Notes: generated by a model from the letters alone, not told the origin. 64,000 nt of DNA from Alphaproteobacteria bacterium (GCA_024278855.1 JAJRSJ010000079.1:1-64000); one strand, 5' to 3'. Shown: positions 1 to 8,496, counted from the first letter of the stretch. A program made the numbers and translations.

Positions 1-1
1 T

Positions 2-118
2 CTGGAAGCTGAAGCATTTGCCTATCTGGCCGTACGCAGTGTGCGCGGTTTACCATTATCATACCCAGGCACGACGGGCGTTCCAAACCCGATGTGCGGC
101 GGTAAAATAACAAAGTAA
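2..118 (+). CDS. anmK: Anhydro-N-acetylmuramic acid kinase, C-terminal end (partial)
   Basis: An open frame enters from the window edge and ends at a TAA, giving 38 residues. The tail ([25 protein letters not shown], ending near MCGGKI) matches the conserved C-terminus of AnmK. AnmK phosphorylates and opens 1,6-anhydro-MurNAc during peptidoglycan recycling in the cytoplasm. Only the last tenth or so of the gene is visible, so domain integrity cannot be judged. The identification rests on the PGTTG segment and the preceding AFAYLAVR helix, which are very characteristic of the family. Confidence 0.8.
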   Translation: MEAEAFAYLAVRSVRGLPLSYPGTTGVPNPMCGGKITK

Positions 119-159
119 TACGGAAAAGCCCCAAACTTCAAAACTTAAGTTACAAATAT

Positions 160-858
160 CTAAGCTTCAAACCCAATCAAGCCCGGCTCTCTTGGCGGGC
201 AATAGCTTTCGTCGAAAGTGGCATCAAGATATTTTTCGATCTCTTCCAGCGCCACGTCCAGGTTTTGGTTGTAAAAATGATCGGCACCTTCAATCAACCT
301 GCCTTGGATTTTGCGGCCCTTCTGGATCCGAATATTTTCGATGGCCCGCTCAACTTCTTCGGGCGGCACGACACTATCAAGGCTGCCGTAGGTGATCAGG
401 CCTGATGATGGACACGGCGCCAAGAAAGCCAAGTCATAGGTGTTGGTCGGCAAAGACATAGCGACAAAGCCGGATACTTCCGGGCGGCGCATCAAAAGTT
501 GCATGCCAATCCAGGCCCCAAAAGAGTAACCGCTGACCCATGAAAATGGCGCATTTTGGTTAAAACTTTGCAGATAATCCAACGCATAGGCGGCGTCTTG
601 TAATTCCCCCGTACCGTGATCGTAAACACCCTTGGAGCGCCCGACACCGCGAAAATTAAACCGCAGGACGGAAAATCCGCGCCGTTTATAACATTCATAC
701 ATGGCCACCGGTATACGGTGGTCCATATGCCCGCCCGCTTTTGGGTGGGGGGATAAAATAATAGCACACGGAGCGGCGGCATCATCACTGGGGTGATAAC
801 GCCCCTCAAGCCGACCCTCAGGGCCAGCAAAAATTACTTCAGGCATAAATTCACTCAT
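160..858 (-). CDS. Alpha/beta hydrolase (dienelactone-hydrolase/serine-aminopeptidase type)
   Basis: A 232-residue cytoplasmic alpha/beta hydrolase without signal peptide. The nucleophile elbow is GYSFGA with Ser112. Asp161 (YGSLDSVVP) and His194 (GADHFY) complete a plausible catalytic triad, and HPHPK-type and RFNFRGVGRS segments follow the order of the small bacterial hydrolase family often annotated as CocE-like or YsgA/YisE-like. The substrate is unknown. It is convergent with anmK and divergent from iscR. The ATG at 858 is preferred because the family starts a few residues before the first beta strand; an ATG four codons later is possible. Confidence 0.8.
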   Translation of the reverse strand: MSEFMPEVIFAGPEGRLEGRYHPSDDAAAPCAIILSPHPKAGGHMDHRIPVAMYECYKRRGFSVLRFNFRGVGRSKGVYDHGTGELQDAAYALDYLQSFNQNAPFSWVSGYSFGAWIGMQLLMRRPEVSGFVAMSLPTNTYDLAFLAPCPSSGLITYGSLDSVVPPEEVERAIENIRIQKGRKIQGRLIEGADHFYNQNLDVALEEIEKYLDATFDESYCPPREPGLIGFEA

Positions 859-893
859 ATTTCGCGAAATTCACCAAAAAATTCAGCATTTTA

Positions 894-918
894 ATACTTG
901 ACTATTTTAGTCGGAATT
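894..918 (+). promoter_or_regulatory. Putative IscR type-1 binding site upstream of the suf operon
   Basis: The 25 bases follow the E. coli IscR type-1 consensus (ATASYYGACTRWWWYAGTCRR plus TAT-like end) at all but the last few positions. The core is a perfect palindrome, GACTA-TTT-TAGTC (900-912). TTGACT at 898-903 could double as a -35 box, so bound regulator would block RNA polymerase. It lies 139 bases before an iscR-like gene that heads the suf operon, the expected position for Fe-S-responsive autorepression. Known: the consensus. Inferred: function here. Confidence 0.65.
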
Positions 919-1056
919 AGTAAATCGCGTGTTAGAAATCTCGTTGTTGCGGGCTTCTAACAGGCCTTTACATAAAATGCAAAAAAAAAGACATCTGAAA
1001 CACCCAAAAGCACGGTTTTATAAACACAAACCCGGATAAATGATCGAAAGCAAGCT

Positions 1057-1560
1057 ATGAAATTAACCGCCAAAGCCCGTTATGCCGTTATGGCGATCAC
1101 CGACATTGCCGTTTCGAGTAAAGACGGTGGCGCGGTCAGCCTGTCGGATATTTCCGTCCGCCAAGATATTTCGCTAGCGTTTTTGGAGCAATTGTTCGGA
1201 AAATTACGCAAAGCCGGTCTTGTGGGCAGTGAGCGCGGGGCGCTCGGCGGCTATAAATTGGCCGCTGCGGCTGATCATATCTATATTGGTGCCGTCATGA
1301 GCGCGGTGGACGAAGAAATCCAAACCAAACGCTGTGGAGATACGGGTATTGGCTGTACCGTAAAGGGTGCGAAATGCTTGTCCCATGATTTATGGCAGGC
1401 TATGGAAGATCATATTGAGGGTTTTTTTAATGCTATCAGCATACAAGATGTCATTGACCAAAAATTCCCGCAAATTTGCCCGGATATTGTTGATAAAGCC
1501 CAAGTTGGTAAATTAGAAGCCAGTAAAGCCCAAGCCAGTACATTAGAGGCGGCAGAGTAA
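1057..1560 (+). CDS. iscR: Rrf2-family Fe-S cluster regulator, IscR-like
   Basis: A 167-residue Rrf2 protein with an N-terminal winged helix (MKLTAKARYAVMA, LFGKLRKAGLV, GALGGYKLA) and three cysteines at 93, 100 and 107 (C-x6-C-x6-C), slightly wider than the C-x5-C-x5-C of E. coli IscR. These are the likely ligands of a [2Fe-2S] cluster sensing Fe-S status. It is first in the suf operon, and its stop overlaps the ATG of the cysteine desulfurase by one base. With the type-1-like site upstream, the likely role is autorepression of the operon. RirA is an alternative Rrf2 identity, but the binding site favours IscR. Confidence 0.85.
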   Translation: MKLTAKARYAVMAITDIAVSSKDGGAVSLSDISVRQDISLAFLEQLFGKLRKAGLVGSERGALGGYKLAAAADHIYIGAVMSAVDEEIQTKRCGDTGIGCTVKGAKCLSHDLWQAMEDHIEGFFNAISIQDVIDQKFPQICPDIVDKAQVGKLEASKAQASTLEAAE

Positions 1561-2696
1561 TGGGGCTTTATCTTGACCATAATGCATCGTCGCCCGCCAG
1601 ACCGGACGTTATCGACGCTATGACTAAGGCCCTAAACACGCCGGGCAATGCGCACGCGCCCCATGGTTATGGCCGCGCCGCCCGCACATTGGTTGAGGAT
1701 GGGCGCGAGGCAGTGGCTTTGGCAATGGGTGTATGCGCCCAGGATCTAATCTTTACGGCGAGCGGCACGGAAGCCCTTAATACTGTGGTAAAATCCGTGG
1801 TGGACGGCGGCTCCAAACGCTTGTTTATTTCGTCCCTAGAGCATCCAGCCTCCATATTGATGGCCGAAACCCTGAATGAGCAAAATGGTGTAGAGGTGCA
1901 CATGATACCGGCTTTGGTATCCGGTCTTTTGGATTTGAACTGGCTAAGTGCAAAACTGGCGCGCCACGACGCGGCAAAACATGGTCGCCCATTTGTCTGC
2001 GTGGCCGTTGCCAATAGCGAGACGGGTGTTGTTCAGGACGTAGCGCGAATTGTGGATTTAGTCGGTGATATGAACGGGCTATTGCTATTTGATGCCGTGC
2101 AGGCCTTGGGAAAAATTCCGCTCAATGTAACGGGGTTGGCGGACTATATTGCCGTTTCCGCCCATAAAATTGGCGGACCGCAAGGCGTAGGGGCTTTATA
2201 TATTTCGCCGGACGCACCTTTTACGTCCCTAATGATTGGCGGCGGGCAAGAACAACACCGCCGCGCCGGGACGCTGAATGTGGCCGGTATTGCCGGTTTC
2301 GGGGTTGCGGCCAAAGCCGTCTCGGACATGGCCGCCTTGGGCGCAATAAGAGATGCAATCGAGGTCGGGCTGAAGGCGCTGGAGCCAAATTTAATCATCT
2401 TTGGCGCAGATGCACCGCGCCTGCCCAATACATCATTTTTCGCCGTACCGGACACGCCCGCATCGACTTTGATGATGGCACTGGATTTGGCCGGTATCAG
2501 CCTGTCCACAGGACTGGCGTGTTCGTCGGGAAAAACCGGGGCGAGCCGGGCCGTCACTGCTATGGGGTTGGCCGAGCGCGCCGCAAATGGAGCGCTGCGC
2601 ATTTCTTTGGGTTATACAAGTCAGCCGCATGACGCGGAAATATTTTTAAAGGCTTGGGCTAAAATTCGCCGAAAAACTTATCAGGGAGCCGCATAA
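1560..2696 (+). CDS. Cysteine desulfurase, NifS/IscS type
   Basis: A 378-residue PLP-dependent class V aminotransferase-fold enzyme that takes sulfur from cysteine as a persulfide for Fe-S assembly. The PLP lysine is Lys203 (SAHKIGG), Asp178 lies in LFDAVQ, and the persulfide cysteine Cys321 sits in a long-loop GLACSSG segment, the group I (IscS/NifS) signature. The start overlaps the iscR stop by one base, implying translational coupling. The operon also carries a group II enzyme (SufS) at 8493, so two desulfurases are co-transcribed, as in other alphaproteobacterial suf clusters. Confidence 0.9.
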   Translation: MGLYLDHNASSPARPDVIDAMTKALNTPGNAHAPHGYGRAARTLVEDGREAVALAMGVCAQDLIFTASGTEALNTVVKSVVDGGSKRLFISSLEHPASILMAETLNEQNGVEVHMIPALVSGLLDLNWLSAKLARHDAAKHGRPFVCVAVANSETGVVQDVARIVDLVGDMNGLLLFDAVQALGKIPLNVTGLADYIAVSAHKIGGPQGVGALYISPDAPFTSLMIGGGQEQHRRAGTLNVAGIAGFGVAAKAVSDMAALGAIRDAIEVGLKALEPNLIIFGADAPRLPNTSFFAVPDTPASTLMMALDLAGISLSTGLACSSGKTGASRAVTAMGLAERAANGALRISLGYTSQPHDAEIFLKAWAKIRRKTYQGAA

Positions 2697-4198
2697 TGGG
2701 TGAGCAAAAAAACATCGCAAAAGATAGTATCGAACGCGGTACCGTAGAGGGTGTGCGGGCTTTGGAAGCCGATAAATACAAATACGGGTTTGAAAGTGAC
2801 ATCGAGCAGGAATTTGCGCCCAAGGGTCTAAACGAGGACATTGTCCGGTTTATTTCCGCCAAGAAAAATGAACCTGAATGGATGTTAAAGTGGCGGCTCG
2901 ACGCTTATGCGCGTTGGTTGACCATGGAAGAACCCACATGGGCCATGGTCGATTACCCCAAGATTGATTACCAGGACGCTTATTATTACGCCGCGCCAAA
3001 AAGCGACAAGGACGGGCCTAAATCATTGGACGAAGTTGACCCGGATTTGTTGGAAGTTTACGCAAAGCTCGGCATTCCTCTGCGGGAACAAGAAGTATTG
3101 GCGGGTGTGCAAGGTGCGCCCAAAGTTGCCGTGGACGCCGTGTTTGACAGTGTTTCGGTGGTTACAACCTTTAAAGAAGAACTGGCCAAGGTCGGGGTGA
3201 TTTTCTGTCCATTATCCGAAGCTGTGCAAAAACACCCTGAACTGGTCAAGAAGTATCTGGGTACGGTGGTGCCGCCTACGGACAATTATTTTGCCACCCT
3301 TAACACGGCCGTATTTTCCGAAGGCAGCTTCGTCTATATTCCGCCCGGCGTGCGCTGTCCTATGGAGCTTTCCACCTATTTTCGCATGAACGCCCAAGGC
3401 ACGGGCCAGTTTGAGCGCACGTTGATCATTGCCGACAAAGGCAGCTATGTCTCTTATTTGGAGGGTTGCACCGCCCCTATGCGCGACGAAAACCAACTCC
3501 ATGCCGCCGTGGTCGAGCTAATCTTGCTTGAAGACGCGGAGATAAAATATTCCACCGTACAAAACTGGTGGCCGGGCGACGCCGAGGGCAAGGGCGGCGT
3601 CTATAATTTTGTCACCAAACGTGCTGATTGCCGGGGGAAAAACTCCAAGGTAAGTTGGACACAGGTCGAGACAGGTTCTGCTATCACCTGGAAATATCCG
3701 TCCTGCGTTTTGCGCGGCGACGGCTCAAGCGGCGAATTTTACTCTATCGCCATCACCAACGGGTTTCAACAGGCTGATACTGGCACCAAAATGATCCATC
3801 TGGGCAAAAACACCAAATCAAGAATAGTCTCCAAAGGTATATCTGCAGGCAAATCAAACCAGACCTACCGAGGATTGGTTAGCGCCCATAAAAAGGCAAC
3901 AGGCGCCCGTAACTTTACCCAGTGTGATAGTCTTTTAATCGGCGATCAATGCGGTGCCCATACCGTGCCTTATATTGCCAGTGATACGCCAACTGCCCAG
4001 TTCGAACACGAAGCAACCACCTCAAAATTATCCGACGAGCAATTGTTTTATTGCCGCCAACGCGGCTTGTCCGAAGAAGAAGCAGTGGCATTACTGGTCA
4101 ACGGTTTTTGCCGTGATGTGTTGCAAAAACTGCCCATGGAATTTGCGGTCGAAGCGCAAAAACTTGTAGCCATTAGCCTTGAGGGGAGTGTTGGATAA
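2696..4198 (+). CDS. sufB: Fe-S cluster assembly scaffold SufB
   Basis: A 500-residue SufB, of the usual family length, with the parallel beta-helix core. Recognisable segments include [56 protein letters not shown] and [11 protein letters not shown]. SufB with SufC and SufD forms the cytosolic SufBC2D scaffold on which clusters are built. It overlaps the upstream desulfurase stop and the downstream lipoprotein start by one base each, so the lipoprotein gene is translationally coupled to sufB. sufC is displaced by about 2.4 kb of passenger genes. Confidence 0.97.
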   Translation: MGEQKNIAKDSIERGTVEGVRALEADKYKYGFESDIEQEFAPKGLNEDIVRFISAKKNEPEWMLKWRLDAYARWLTMEEPTWAMVDYPKIDYQDAYYYAAPKSDKDGPKSLDEVDPDLLEVYAKLGIPLREQEVLAGVQGAPKVAVDAVFDSVSVVTTFKEELAKVGVIFCPLSEAVQKHPELVKKYLGTVVPPTDNYFATLNTAVFSEGSFVYIPPGVRCPMELSTYFRMNAQGTGQFERTLIIADKGSYVSYLEGCTAPMRDENQLHAAVVELILLEDAEIKYSTVQNWWPGDAEGKGGVYNFVTKRADCRGKNSKVSWTQVETGSAITWKYPSCVLRGDGSSGEFYSIAITNGFQQADTGTKMIHLGKNTKSRIVSKGISAGKSNQTYRGLVSAHKKATGARNFTQCDSLLIGDQCGAHTVPYIASDTPTAQFEHEATTSKLSDEQLFYCRQRGLSEEEAVALLVNGFCRDVLQKLPMEFAVEAQKLVAISLEGSVG

Positions 4199-4683
4199 TG
4201 CGCAACCCTACCAGATTGACGGCCCGCGTTACTGTGGCAATATTGAGCGCAATATTGCTATCGGCTTGTGATGAGCAAGGCATGAAAGATTTCCTCGCAG
4301 AACAGCCGCCCGAACAAGTCATTTTGCAAGACGGTGTAGATGCTTTTGCGGGCTATGCGCTGGTCGAAGCACCGGCTGCATTGTCGGAGATATACCCAAA
4401 CCAAGGCAAGGCCATTGTTGCATTTCTCGCGGCATTTGATTTGCGGGCTTTGGCCAATACTGAAGGTGTGTCTGCATGGGCGAAAATCCGTACCTCCACG
4501 GCGGGTGAAACCACATGGGAATATGAGCTTGCCTATTTGCCAGACGACGCCGTCTATGCGACCAGTTATAAAATTTACCTTGAGGATGTCGAGGGCGCCG
4601 TGCGCATTGCCCGCATCGGACACCGGGTCAAATGTTACCGTGGCGCCAACCCGAAACAATGGACGGCCCCACCATGTCCGTAA
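4198..4683 (+). CDS. Small lipoprotein with C-terminal KC-G-W-PC motif, unknown function
   Basis: A 161-residue unrecognised protein. The N-terminus has a lipoprotein signal with lipobox LLSAC, so it should be exported and lipid-anchored. The C-terminus is VKCYRGANPKQWTAPPCP. The next gene ends in HKCTLGKTVQKWTTEPCAS, sharing the pattern KC-x2-G-x5-WT-x2-PC, which suggests diverged tandem duplicates. The two cysteines could form a disulfide in the periplasm. It starts on the last base of the sufB stop. A cell-envelope protein inside a cytoplasmic Fe-S assembly operon is odd; its role is unknown. Confidence 0.7.
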   Translation: MRNPTRLTARVTVAILSAILLSACDEQGMKDFLAEQPPEQVILQDGVDAFAGYALVEAPAALSEIYPNQGKAIVAFLAAFDLRALANTEGVSAWAKIRTSTAGETTWEYELAYLPDDAVYATSYKIYLEDVEGAVRIARIGHRVKCYRGANPKQWTAPPCP

Positions 4684-5132
4684 AAGAACTAGCGATTATA
4701 ACTGTGGTCCTTGGGGCCATGTTTTTGTTGCTGATTAACGGGCAAATGAACTGGTCGGGAAAGTCGGTCAAAAAGCGAGATATGTTAAGTCCTGCTGCTG
4801 ATTTTTCGGACATGCCCACAACCCGCCACCCGGCGGTCGTAGCCGAGACCATAATGGCGGCCCGCAAAATAGAACTGGCACAGCAGTACAACATTGAGCC
4901 TCGCGATATTTATTTATCACTGGAAGCCCCCCCGGTGTTGGTCAAGGGCACCTTGCGCTACACCATCACGTTTCAAATGAATATAAGAGGCGTACGCGGG
5001 ATTTACGCCGAGAACTACCAAGTCGAACTGACCAAAAAACGCATGTATAGAATTTTGGACGTGCAATATGAACACAAATGCACATTGGGTAAAACCGTGC
5101 AAAAATGGACGACCGAACCGTGCGCAAGTTGA
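4674..5132 (+). CDS. Membrane-anchored small protein with C-terminal KC-G-W-PC motif, unknown function
   Basis: About 152 residues from the ATG at 4674, overlapping the previous gene by ten bases. An upstream in-frame ATG exists, but this one is followed directly by a hydrophobic segment (LAIITVVLGAMFLLLING) typical of an N-terminal membrane anchor. The rest is periplasmic if oriented N-in. The C-terminal KCTLGKTVQKWTTEPC matches the end of the preceding lipoprotein, and both have a Tyr-x-hydrophobic strand before it. No family was recognised. Neighbours suggest co-expression with Suf proteins, but function cannot be inferred. Confidence 0.65.
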   Translation: MSVKELAIITVVLGAMFLLLINGQMNWSGKSVKKRDMLSPAADFSDMPTTRHPAVVAETIMAARKIELAQQYNIEPRDIYLSLEAPPVLVKGTLRYTITFQMNIRGVRGIYAENYQVELTKKRMYRILDVQYEHKCTLGKTVQKWTTEPCAS

Positions 5133-5155
5133 AAGAGAAAGAAAAAGAGAAAATT

Positions 5156-5548
5156 ATGAGCAATAAACCAAAACGCAAACATGTCGCCAGCGGCTCTACT
5201 TGGGAGGATAAATTCGGCTATTCCCGCGCCGTAGCCCAGGGAAATTGGTGCTTTGTATCTGGTACCACCGGTACCAATTACGAAATCGGGGAAATGCCCG
5301 ACAGCGCCGCCCAGCAAGCCCGAAATGCGATCACCACAATCGACGCGGCACTTAAAGCTGCCGGATTCGAAATGGGTCATATTATCCGCGTTCAATACAC
5401 AGTCACCAACCGCGAAGTAATCGCGCAAATTCAGCCAGAGTTGCAGCGCGCATTCGGCGCCATAAAACCCGCCGCCACACTGGTGATCGCAGGTTTGATA
5501 GAAGACGATATGAAAGTCGAAATCGAAGTCACGGCGTTTAAGGGGTGA
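5156..5548 (+). CDS. RidA/YjgF-family protein lacking the catalytic arginine
   Basis: About 130 residues of the YjgF/YER057c/UK114 fold (WCFVSGTTG, AARNAIT-like helix, MKVEIEVTAF). The start at 5156 follows a purine-rich GAAAGAGAAAG stretch; the upstream in-frame ATG would add a lysine-rich tail. RidA proteins deaminate reactive enamines such as 2-aminoacrylate through an Arg in a PARSC-type motif. Here the corresponding segment reads KPAATLVIAG, so the arginine is replaced by alanine and classical imine deaminase activity is doubtful. PLP enzymes such as the neighbouring desulfurases can generate enamines, which gives a possible but unproven link. Confidence 0.8.
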   Translation: MSNKPKRKHVASGSTWEDKFGYSRAVAQGNWCFVSGTTGTNYEIGEMPDSAAQQARNAITTIDAALKAAGFEMGHIIRVQYTVTNREVIAQIQPELQRAFGAIKPAATLVIAGLIEDDMKVEIEVTAFKG

Positions 5549-5550
5549 AC

Positions 5551-5919
5551 ATGCTACAAAAAATCAACATCGACGAAAAATTCTCTTTGTTCTCTGAACA
5601 CTTCCGCCCGAAAATCGTGGCGGAGCTAAACGGGCAAGAATTTAAATTGGTTAAGGCTGAGGGCGAATACCCGTGGCACAGCCACGCCGACGCGGACGAG
5701 ATGTGTTTTATCTGGAAGGGCAAGATCACCCTGGAATTTCGCACCCATAGTGTCGATTTGGGCGAAGGCGAAGCTATCGTCGTCCCAAAGGGCGTCGAAC
5801 ACCGTCCCATAGCCCACGGCGAAGCGCAGGTATTTCTGATTGAACCCGCCGCAACGAAAAATAGTGGCGATACTGATGTAGACGAAAAATACGACGCGCC
5901 CAATGATGTGTGGATATAA
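5551..5919 (+). CDS. Small single-domain cupin protein
   Basis: About 123 residues. The ATG at 5551 is chosen because AAGGGG lies at Shine-Dalgarno distance; a GTG two codons upstream is possible. The cupin motifs are visible: WHSHADADEMCFIWKG (His, His, Glu metal ligands) and GVEHRPIAHGEAQVFLIEP. Family members bind a divalent metal; the function of this short form (often annotated as mannose-6-phosphate-isomerase-like cupin) is unknown. It follows the Rid gene by two bases, so it is part of the same passenger block in the suf operon. Confidence 0.8.
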   Translation: MLQKINIDEKFSLFSEHFRPKIVAELNGQEFKLVKAEGEYPWHSHADADEMCFIWKGKITLEFRTHSVDLGEGEAIVVPKGVEHRPIAHGEAQVFLIEPAATKNSGDTDVDEKYDAPNDVWI

Positions 5920-5921
5920 AC

Positions 5922-6593
5922 ATGAAATACCGTAAAGAACTGGAACTGGCATCTTTCTTTCCTCTCCTTGGGGAGAGGCCACGTGAGCGAAGTGAGCTGT
6001 GGGTGAGGGGATACAATTTCTTGTTGTTCTTCTTGTCCGAATGTGGTTTGAACAATGTCCCCTCACCTAAATCCTCTCCCCAAGGAGAGGACTTAAAAAT
6101 GCACTCTCATCTCACACCCCGCTCATACCCGCGCAGGCGGGTATCCAGTTTGGAAAACAAAGGACACAACAATGCTGCGTACATTTTACGCTGGATTCCC
6201 ATTGTTATGGGAATGAGTGGGGTGTTATTGGTTAGTTGTTCAGGTCAAAAAACGTCAACAAATAAAACTTTAGTCTGCAAACATAAGCTTGCTGGGTACG
6301 AAACGATGCCTATCACAATGAGATTGTTTGATGAAATTTTGCCCGAGAAGGTTAGTAAAAAAGCTGAAGTGTCTTATGGAGCTTCCCCTAAGTCTGCCAC
6401 ATATTTTGAAATTGATGCACGTTACATGGTCACTTTGCCGAAAAATGACACCTTTCCTGAGTGCACAATTACAATTGATAGGTTGTCGGGATTTGCAAAG
6501 CAAACGTGTTTAGGAATATCTGAAATTTATCCAAATGACCCACGTTCAGAAACATTTGAATTATCCTGTAAGAATAAAATAGAGAAATTATAA
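5922..6593 (+). CDS. Lipoprotein-like ORF with palindromic repeats read in frame
   Basis: The frame opens at an ATG two bases after the cupin stop (MKYRKELELA) and stays open to 6593. It runs through a 130-base inverted repeat element (5961-6090) and a second palindrome (6126-6143), encoding PLLGERPRERSELWVRG and PSPKSSPQGED, peptides typical of translated repeats rather than protein domains. A plausible stand-alone gene begins at ATG 6207 with a hydrophobic stretch and lipobox LLVSC, giving about 128 residues with several cysteines. Either repeats inserted in a lipoprotein gene without breaking it, or the true start is near 6207. Base composition after 6230 is AT-rich. No function recognised. 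Confidence 0.5.
   Translation: MKYRKELELASFFPLLGERPRERSELWVRGYNFLLFFLSECGLNNVPSPKSSPQGEDLKMHSHLTPRSYPRRRVSSLENKGHNNAAYILRWIPIVMGMSGVLLVSCSGQKTSTNKTLVCKHKLAGYETMPITMRLFDEILPEKVSKKAEVSYGASPKSATYFEIDARYMVTLPKNDTFPECTITIDRLSGFAKQTCLGISEIYPNDPRSETFELSCKNKIEKL
5961..6090. repeat. Palindromic repeat element with 18-bp perfect inverted arms
   Basis: The outer arms at 5961-5978 and 6073-6090 are exact reverse complements (CCTCTCCTTGGGGAGAGG and its complement). A second inner pair, GGTGAGGGGA (6002-6011) and TCCCCTCACC (6058-6067), is also exact. The whole can fold into a long cruciform or hairpin. It looks like a dispersed REP/MITE-type element, here lying inside an open reading frame of the suf operon. 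Copy number elsewhere in the genome cannot be seen from this window. Confidence 0.85.
6126..6143. repeat. Short palindrome (TACCCGC-GCAG-GCGGGTA)
   Basis: A perfect 7-bp stem with a 4-base loop. It is followed by GTATCCAG (6141-6148), whose complement-like partner CTGGATTCCC lies at 6190-6199, allowing a second, larger hairpin. This matches a common bacterial dispersed repeat type with CCCGC-rich stems and CTGGAT ends. It sits directly after the larger palindromic element in the same frame. Confidence 0.7.
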
Positions 6594-6594
6594 A

Positions 6595-7341
6595 ATGCTA
6601 AAAATTAACAACATTACGGCCACGGTGAATGACGGCCAGCAAACCATATTGAACGGGCTTTCGCTCGAAGTTCCGGCCGGAGAGGTTCATGCGATTATGG
6701 GGCCTAACGGATCCGGGAAATCTACTTTGTCATATGTGCTCACGGGCAAGGACGGGTATGATGTGACCGGAGGCGCGGCCGAATATATGGGTCAGGATTT
6801 ACTCGAAATGCTGCCCGAGGCAAGAGCGGCGGCGGGAATGTTTTTGTCGTTTCAATACCCGCTTGAAATCCCCGGCGTGCCGACCATGCATTTCCTGCGC
6901 ACGGCGCTGAATGCCCAAAGAAAAGCACGCGGCGAAGAGCCGATGTCTGCGCCGGATTTCCTTAAAAAAGCCCGCAAGATTGCTAGCGATCTCAAGGTCA
7001 AACCGGACATGCTCAAACGCCCGCTTAATGTCGGATTTTCGGGCGGCGAGAAAAAGCGCATGGAAATTTTCCAGATGATGATGCTGGAGCCGAAATTTCT
7101 CATCATGGACGAAACGGATAGCGGGCTTGATGTGGACGCATTGCGTATTGTTGCGGACGGGGTTAACGCTTTGCGCAGCCCTGATAGAGGCATGTTGATC
7201 ATCACCCATTACCAGCGCCTGCTCGATTACATCGTGCCTGACCGCGTGCATGTGCTGTCAGCCGGAAAAATCGTCGCCAGCGGCGGGGCGGATTTTGCAA
7301 AACAACTTGAGAAAGAAGGCTATGACAAATATGCGGCTTGA
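6595..7341 (+). CDS. sufC: Fe-S assembly ATPase SufC
   Basis: A 248-residue ABC-type ATPase with Walker A GPNGSGKST (36-44), the ABC signature FSGGEKKR, Walker B FLIMDETDSGLD and a switch His in IITHYQR. It is the family's usual length. SufC dimerises with SufB and SufD and drives conformational change of the scaffold; it is cytosolic and not a transporter. The ATG follows the previous stop by one base, keeping operon coupling despite the inserted passenger block upstream. Confidence 0.97.
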   Translation: MLKINNITATVNDGQQTILNGLSLEVPAGEVHAIMGPNGSGKSTLSYVLTGKDGYDVTGGAAEYMGQDLLEMLPEARAAAGMFLSFQYPLEIPGVPTMHFLRTALNAQRKARGEEPMSAPDFLKKARKIASDLKVKPDMLKRPLNVGFSGGEKKRMEIFQMMMLEPKFLIMDETDSGLDVDALRIVADGVNALRSPDRGMLIITHYQRLLDYIVPDRVHVLSAGKIVASGGADFAKQLEKEGYDKYAA

Positions 7342-7357
7342 TAACGCCCAACACTGC

Positions 7358-7430
7358 CATCCCGGGCTTGACCCGGGACCTCGGTGTTTGCGGCAAGTAC
7401 GAGGTCCCGGGGCGGGGCCCGGGATGACAA
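7358..7430. repeat. REP-like hairpin between sufC and sufD
   Basis: Arms CATCCCGGGC...CCCGGGACCTCG (7358-7383) and CGAGGTCCCGGG...GCCCGGGATG (7400-7426) pair into a strong imperfect hairpin. The element resembles the one at 10596-10686 (same TCATCCCGG ends and CTCGT/ACGAG loop-proximal bases), so both belong to one dispersed family. It is the only sizeable gap in the sufC-sufD junction and could form an mRNA structure affecting relative expression. Confidence 0.85.
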
Positions 7431-7458
7431 TGTGTTTTGTGAACGGAGAGGTTGGGCT

Positions 7459-8496
7459 ATGTCTTTAGTTGAAGATACAGCTTCCGCCCTGCCCCATCGC
7501 CGTATGGAAGCATGGAAATGGACGGATGTTCGGGCGTCTTTGGGCGGCGAGCAATCCGGTTTGACATCTGCTTGTGAGCCGCAATTAACCGTGCCGGTTG
7601 GTGTGTCTGTTACCCGCGAAACCAAATCTCCCGGTGGTGGCACTATGGGCAAACTGGCCGCCAATTTTTCTGGTGATATTTATATGGTTACGGTGCCTGC
7701 CGGATTTGCGTCCCGTGAGCATGTCAACATTAGCGGTCTTAAATCCGGTCATGCCCGGATTGTGTTCAAACTTGGCAAGGGTGCAAAATTACATGTGGTT
7801 GAAACCCACAACAGTAACAAGCCTGGCTTTGTCAATATGGAAACTAGCTTTGATCTGGCCGAGGGTGCGCAGTTAACCCGCACCATATTGCAAAACGACC
7901 ACGCCGATACCACCCGCATTTCCACGACGCGTATAAGCGCTTGGGGCGGCGCAAAAATCACCCAACACATTTTGGCTTTCGGGGCCGGGTTAACCCGCTT
8001 TGAGACCCGCATTGCCGCTTTGGGTAAAGACTTTGAATGCGAAATTCATGGGGCATATTTGCTGGACGGTAAACGTCACTGCGACATGACAAGTTATATT
8101 GATCTGGGCGCAGAAAACGCCCATGTGCGGCAAAGCGTCAAAGGGGGGGTTACCGACAAGGCGCGCGGTGTGTTTCAAGGCAAGTTTCATGTGCGCCGCC
8201 CGGCGCAACTCACCGACGCGGAGATGCGCCACGACGCGGTTATGTTATCGGACACGGCCCATATTCGCGCCAAGCCGGAGTTGGAAATATACGCCGATGA
8301 TGTGGCTTGCGCCCACGGTAATACGGTCGGTGCTTTGGACGAAACGGCGCTGTTTTATATGCGTTCACGGGGCATTCCGCTGCGAGAGGCCCGTGCGCTT
8401 TTAACACAAGCTTTCGTGGCCGAAGCTTTTGACGGTATGGACGATAATAGGTCGTTTATGTCAAAGATCACGGCCTGGTTGGAGCAAAACGCATGA
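7459..8496 (+). CDS. sufD: Fe-S cluster assembly protein SufD
   Basis: About 345 residues from ATG 7459, which has GGAGAGG at good distance; longer in-frame starts would read the REP-like hairpin. SufD-typical segments include WKWTDVRA near the N-terminus and, near the C-terminus, CAHGNTVGALDETALFYMRSRGI with the conserved His and RGIP. Length is slightly short of E. coli SufD (423), normal for alphaproteobacterial forms. It partners SufB in the SufBC2D scaffold. The end overlaps the sufS start by four bases (ATGA). Confidence 0.92.
   Translation: MSLVEDTASALPHRRMEAWKWTDVRASLGGEQSGLTSACEPQLTVPVGVSVTRETKSPGGGTMGKLAANFSGDIYMVTVPAGFASREHVNISGLKSGHARIVFKLGKGAKLHVVETHNSNKPGFVNMETSFDLAEGAQLTRTILQNDHADTTRISTTRISAWGGAKITQHILAFGAGLTRFETRIAALGKDFECEIHGAYLLDGKRHCDMTSYIDLGAENAHVRQSVKGGVTDKARGVFQGKFHVRRPAQLTDAEMRHDAVMLSDTAHIRAKPELEIYADDVACAHGNTVGALDETALFYMRSRGIPLREARALLTQAFVAEAFDGMDDNRSFMSKITAWLEQNA

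Noticed and set aside
5961-6143. CRISPR array
   Set aside because: Repeats are inverted, not regularly spaced direct repeats; the element is a palindrome family.
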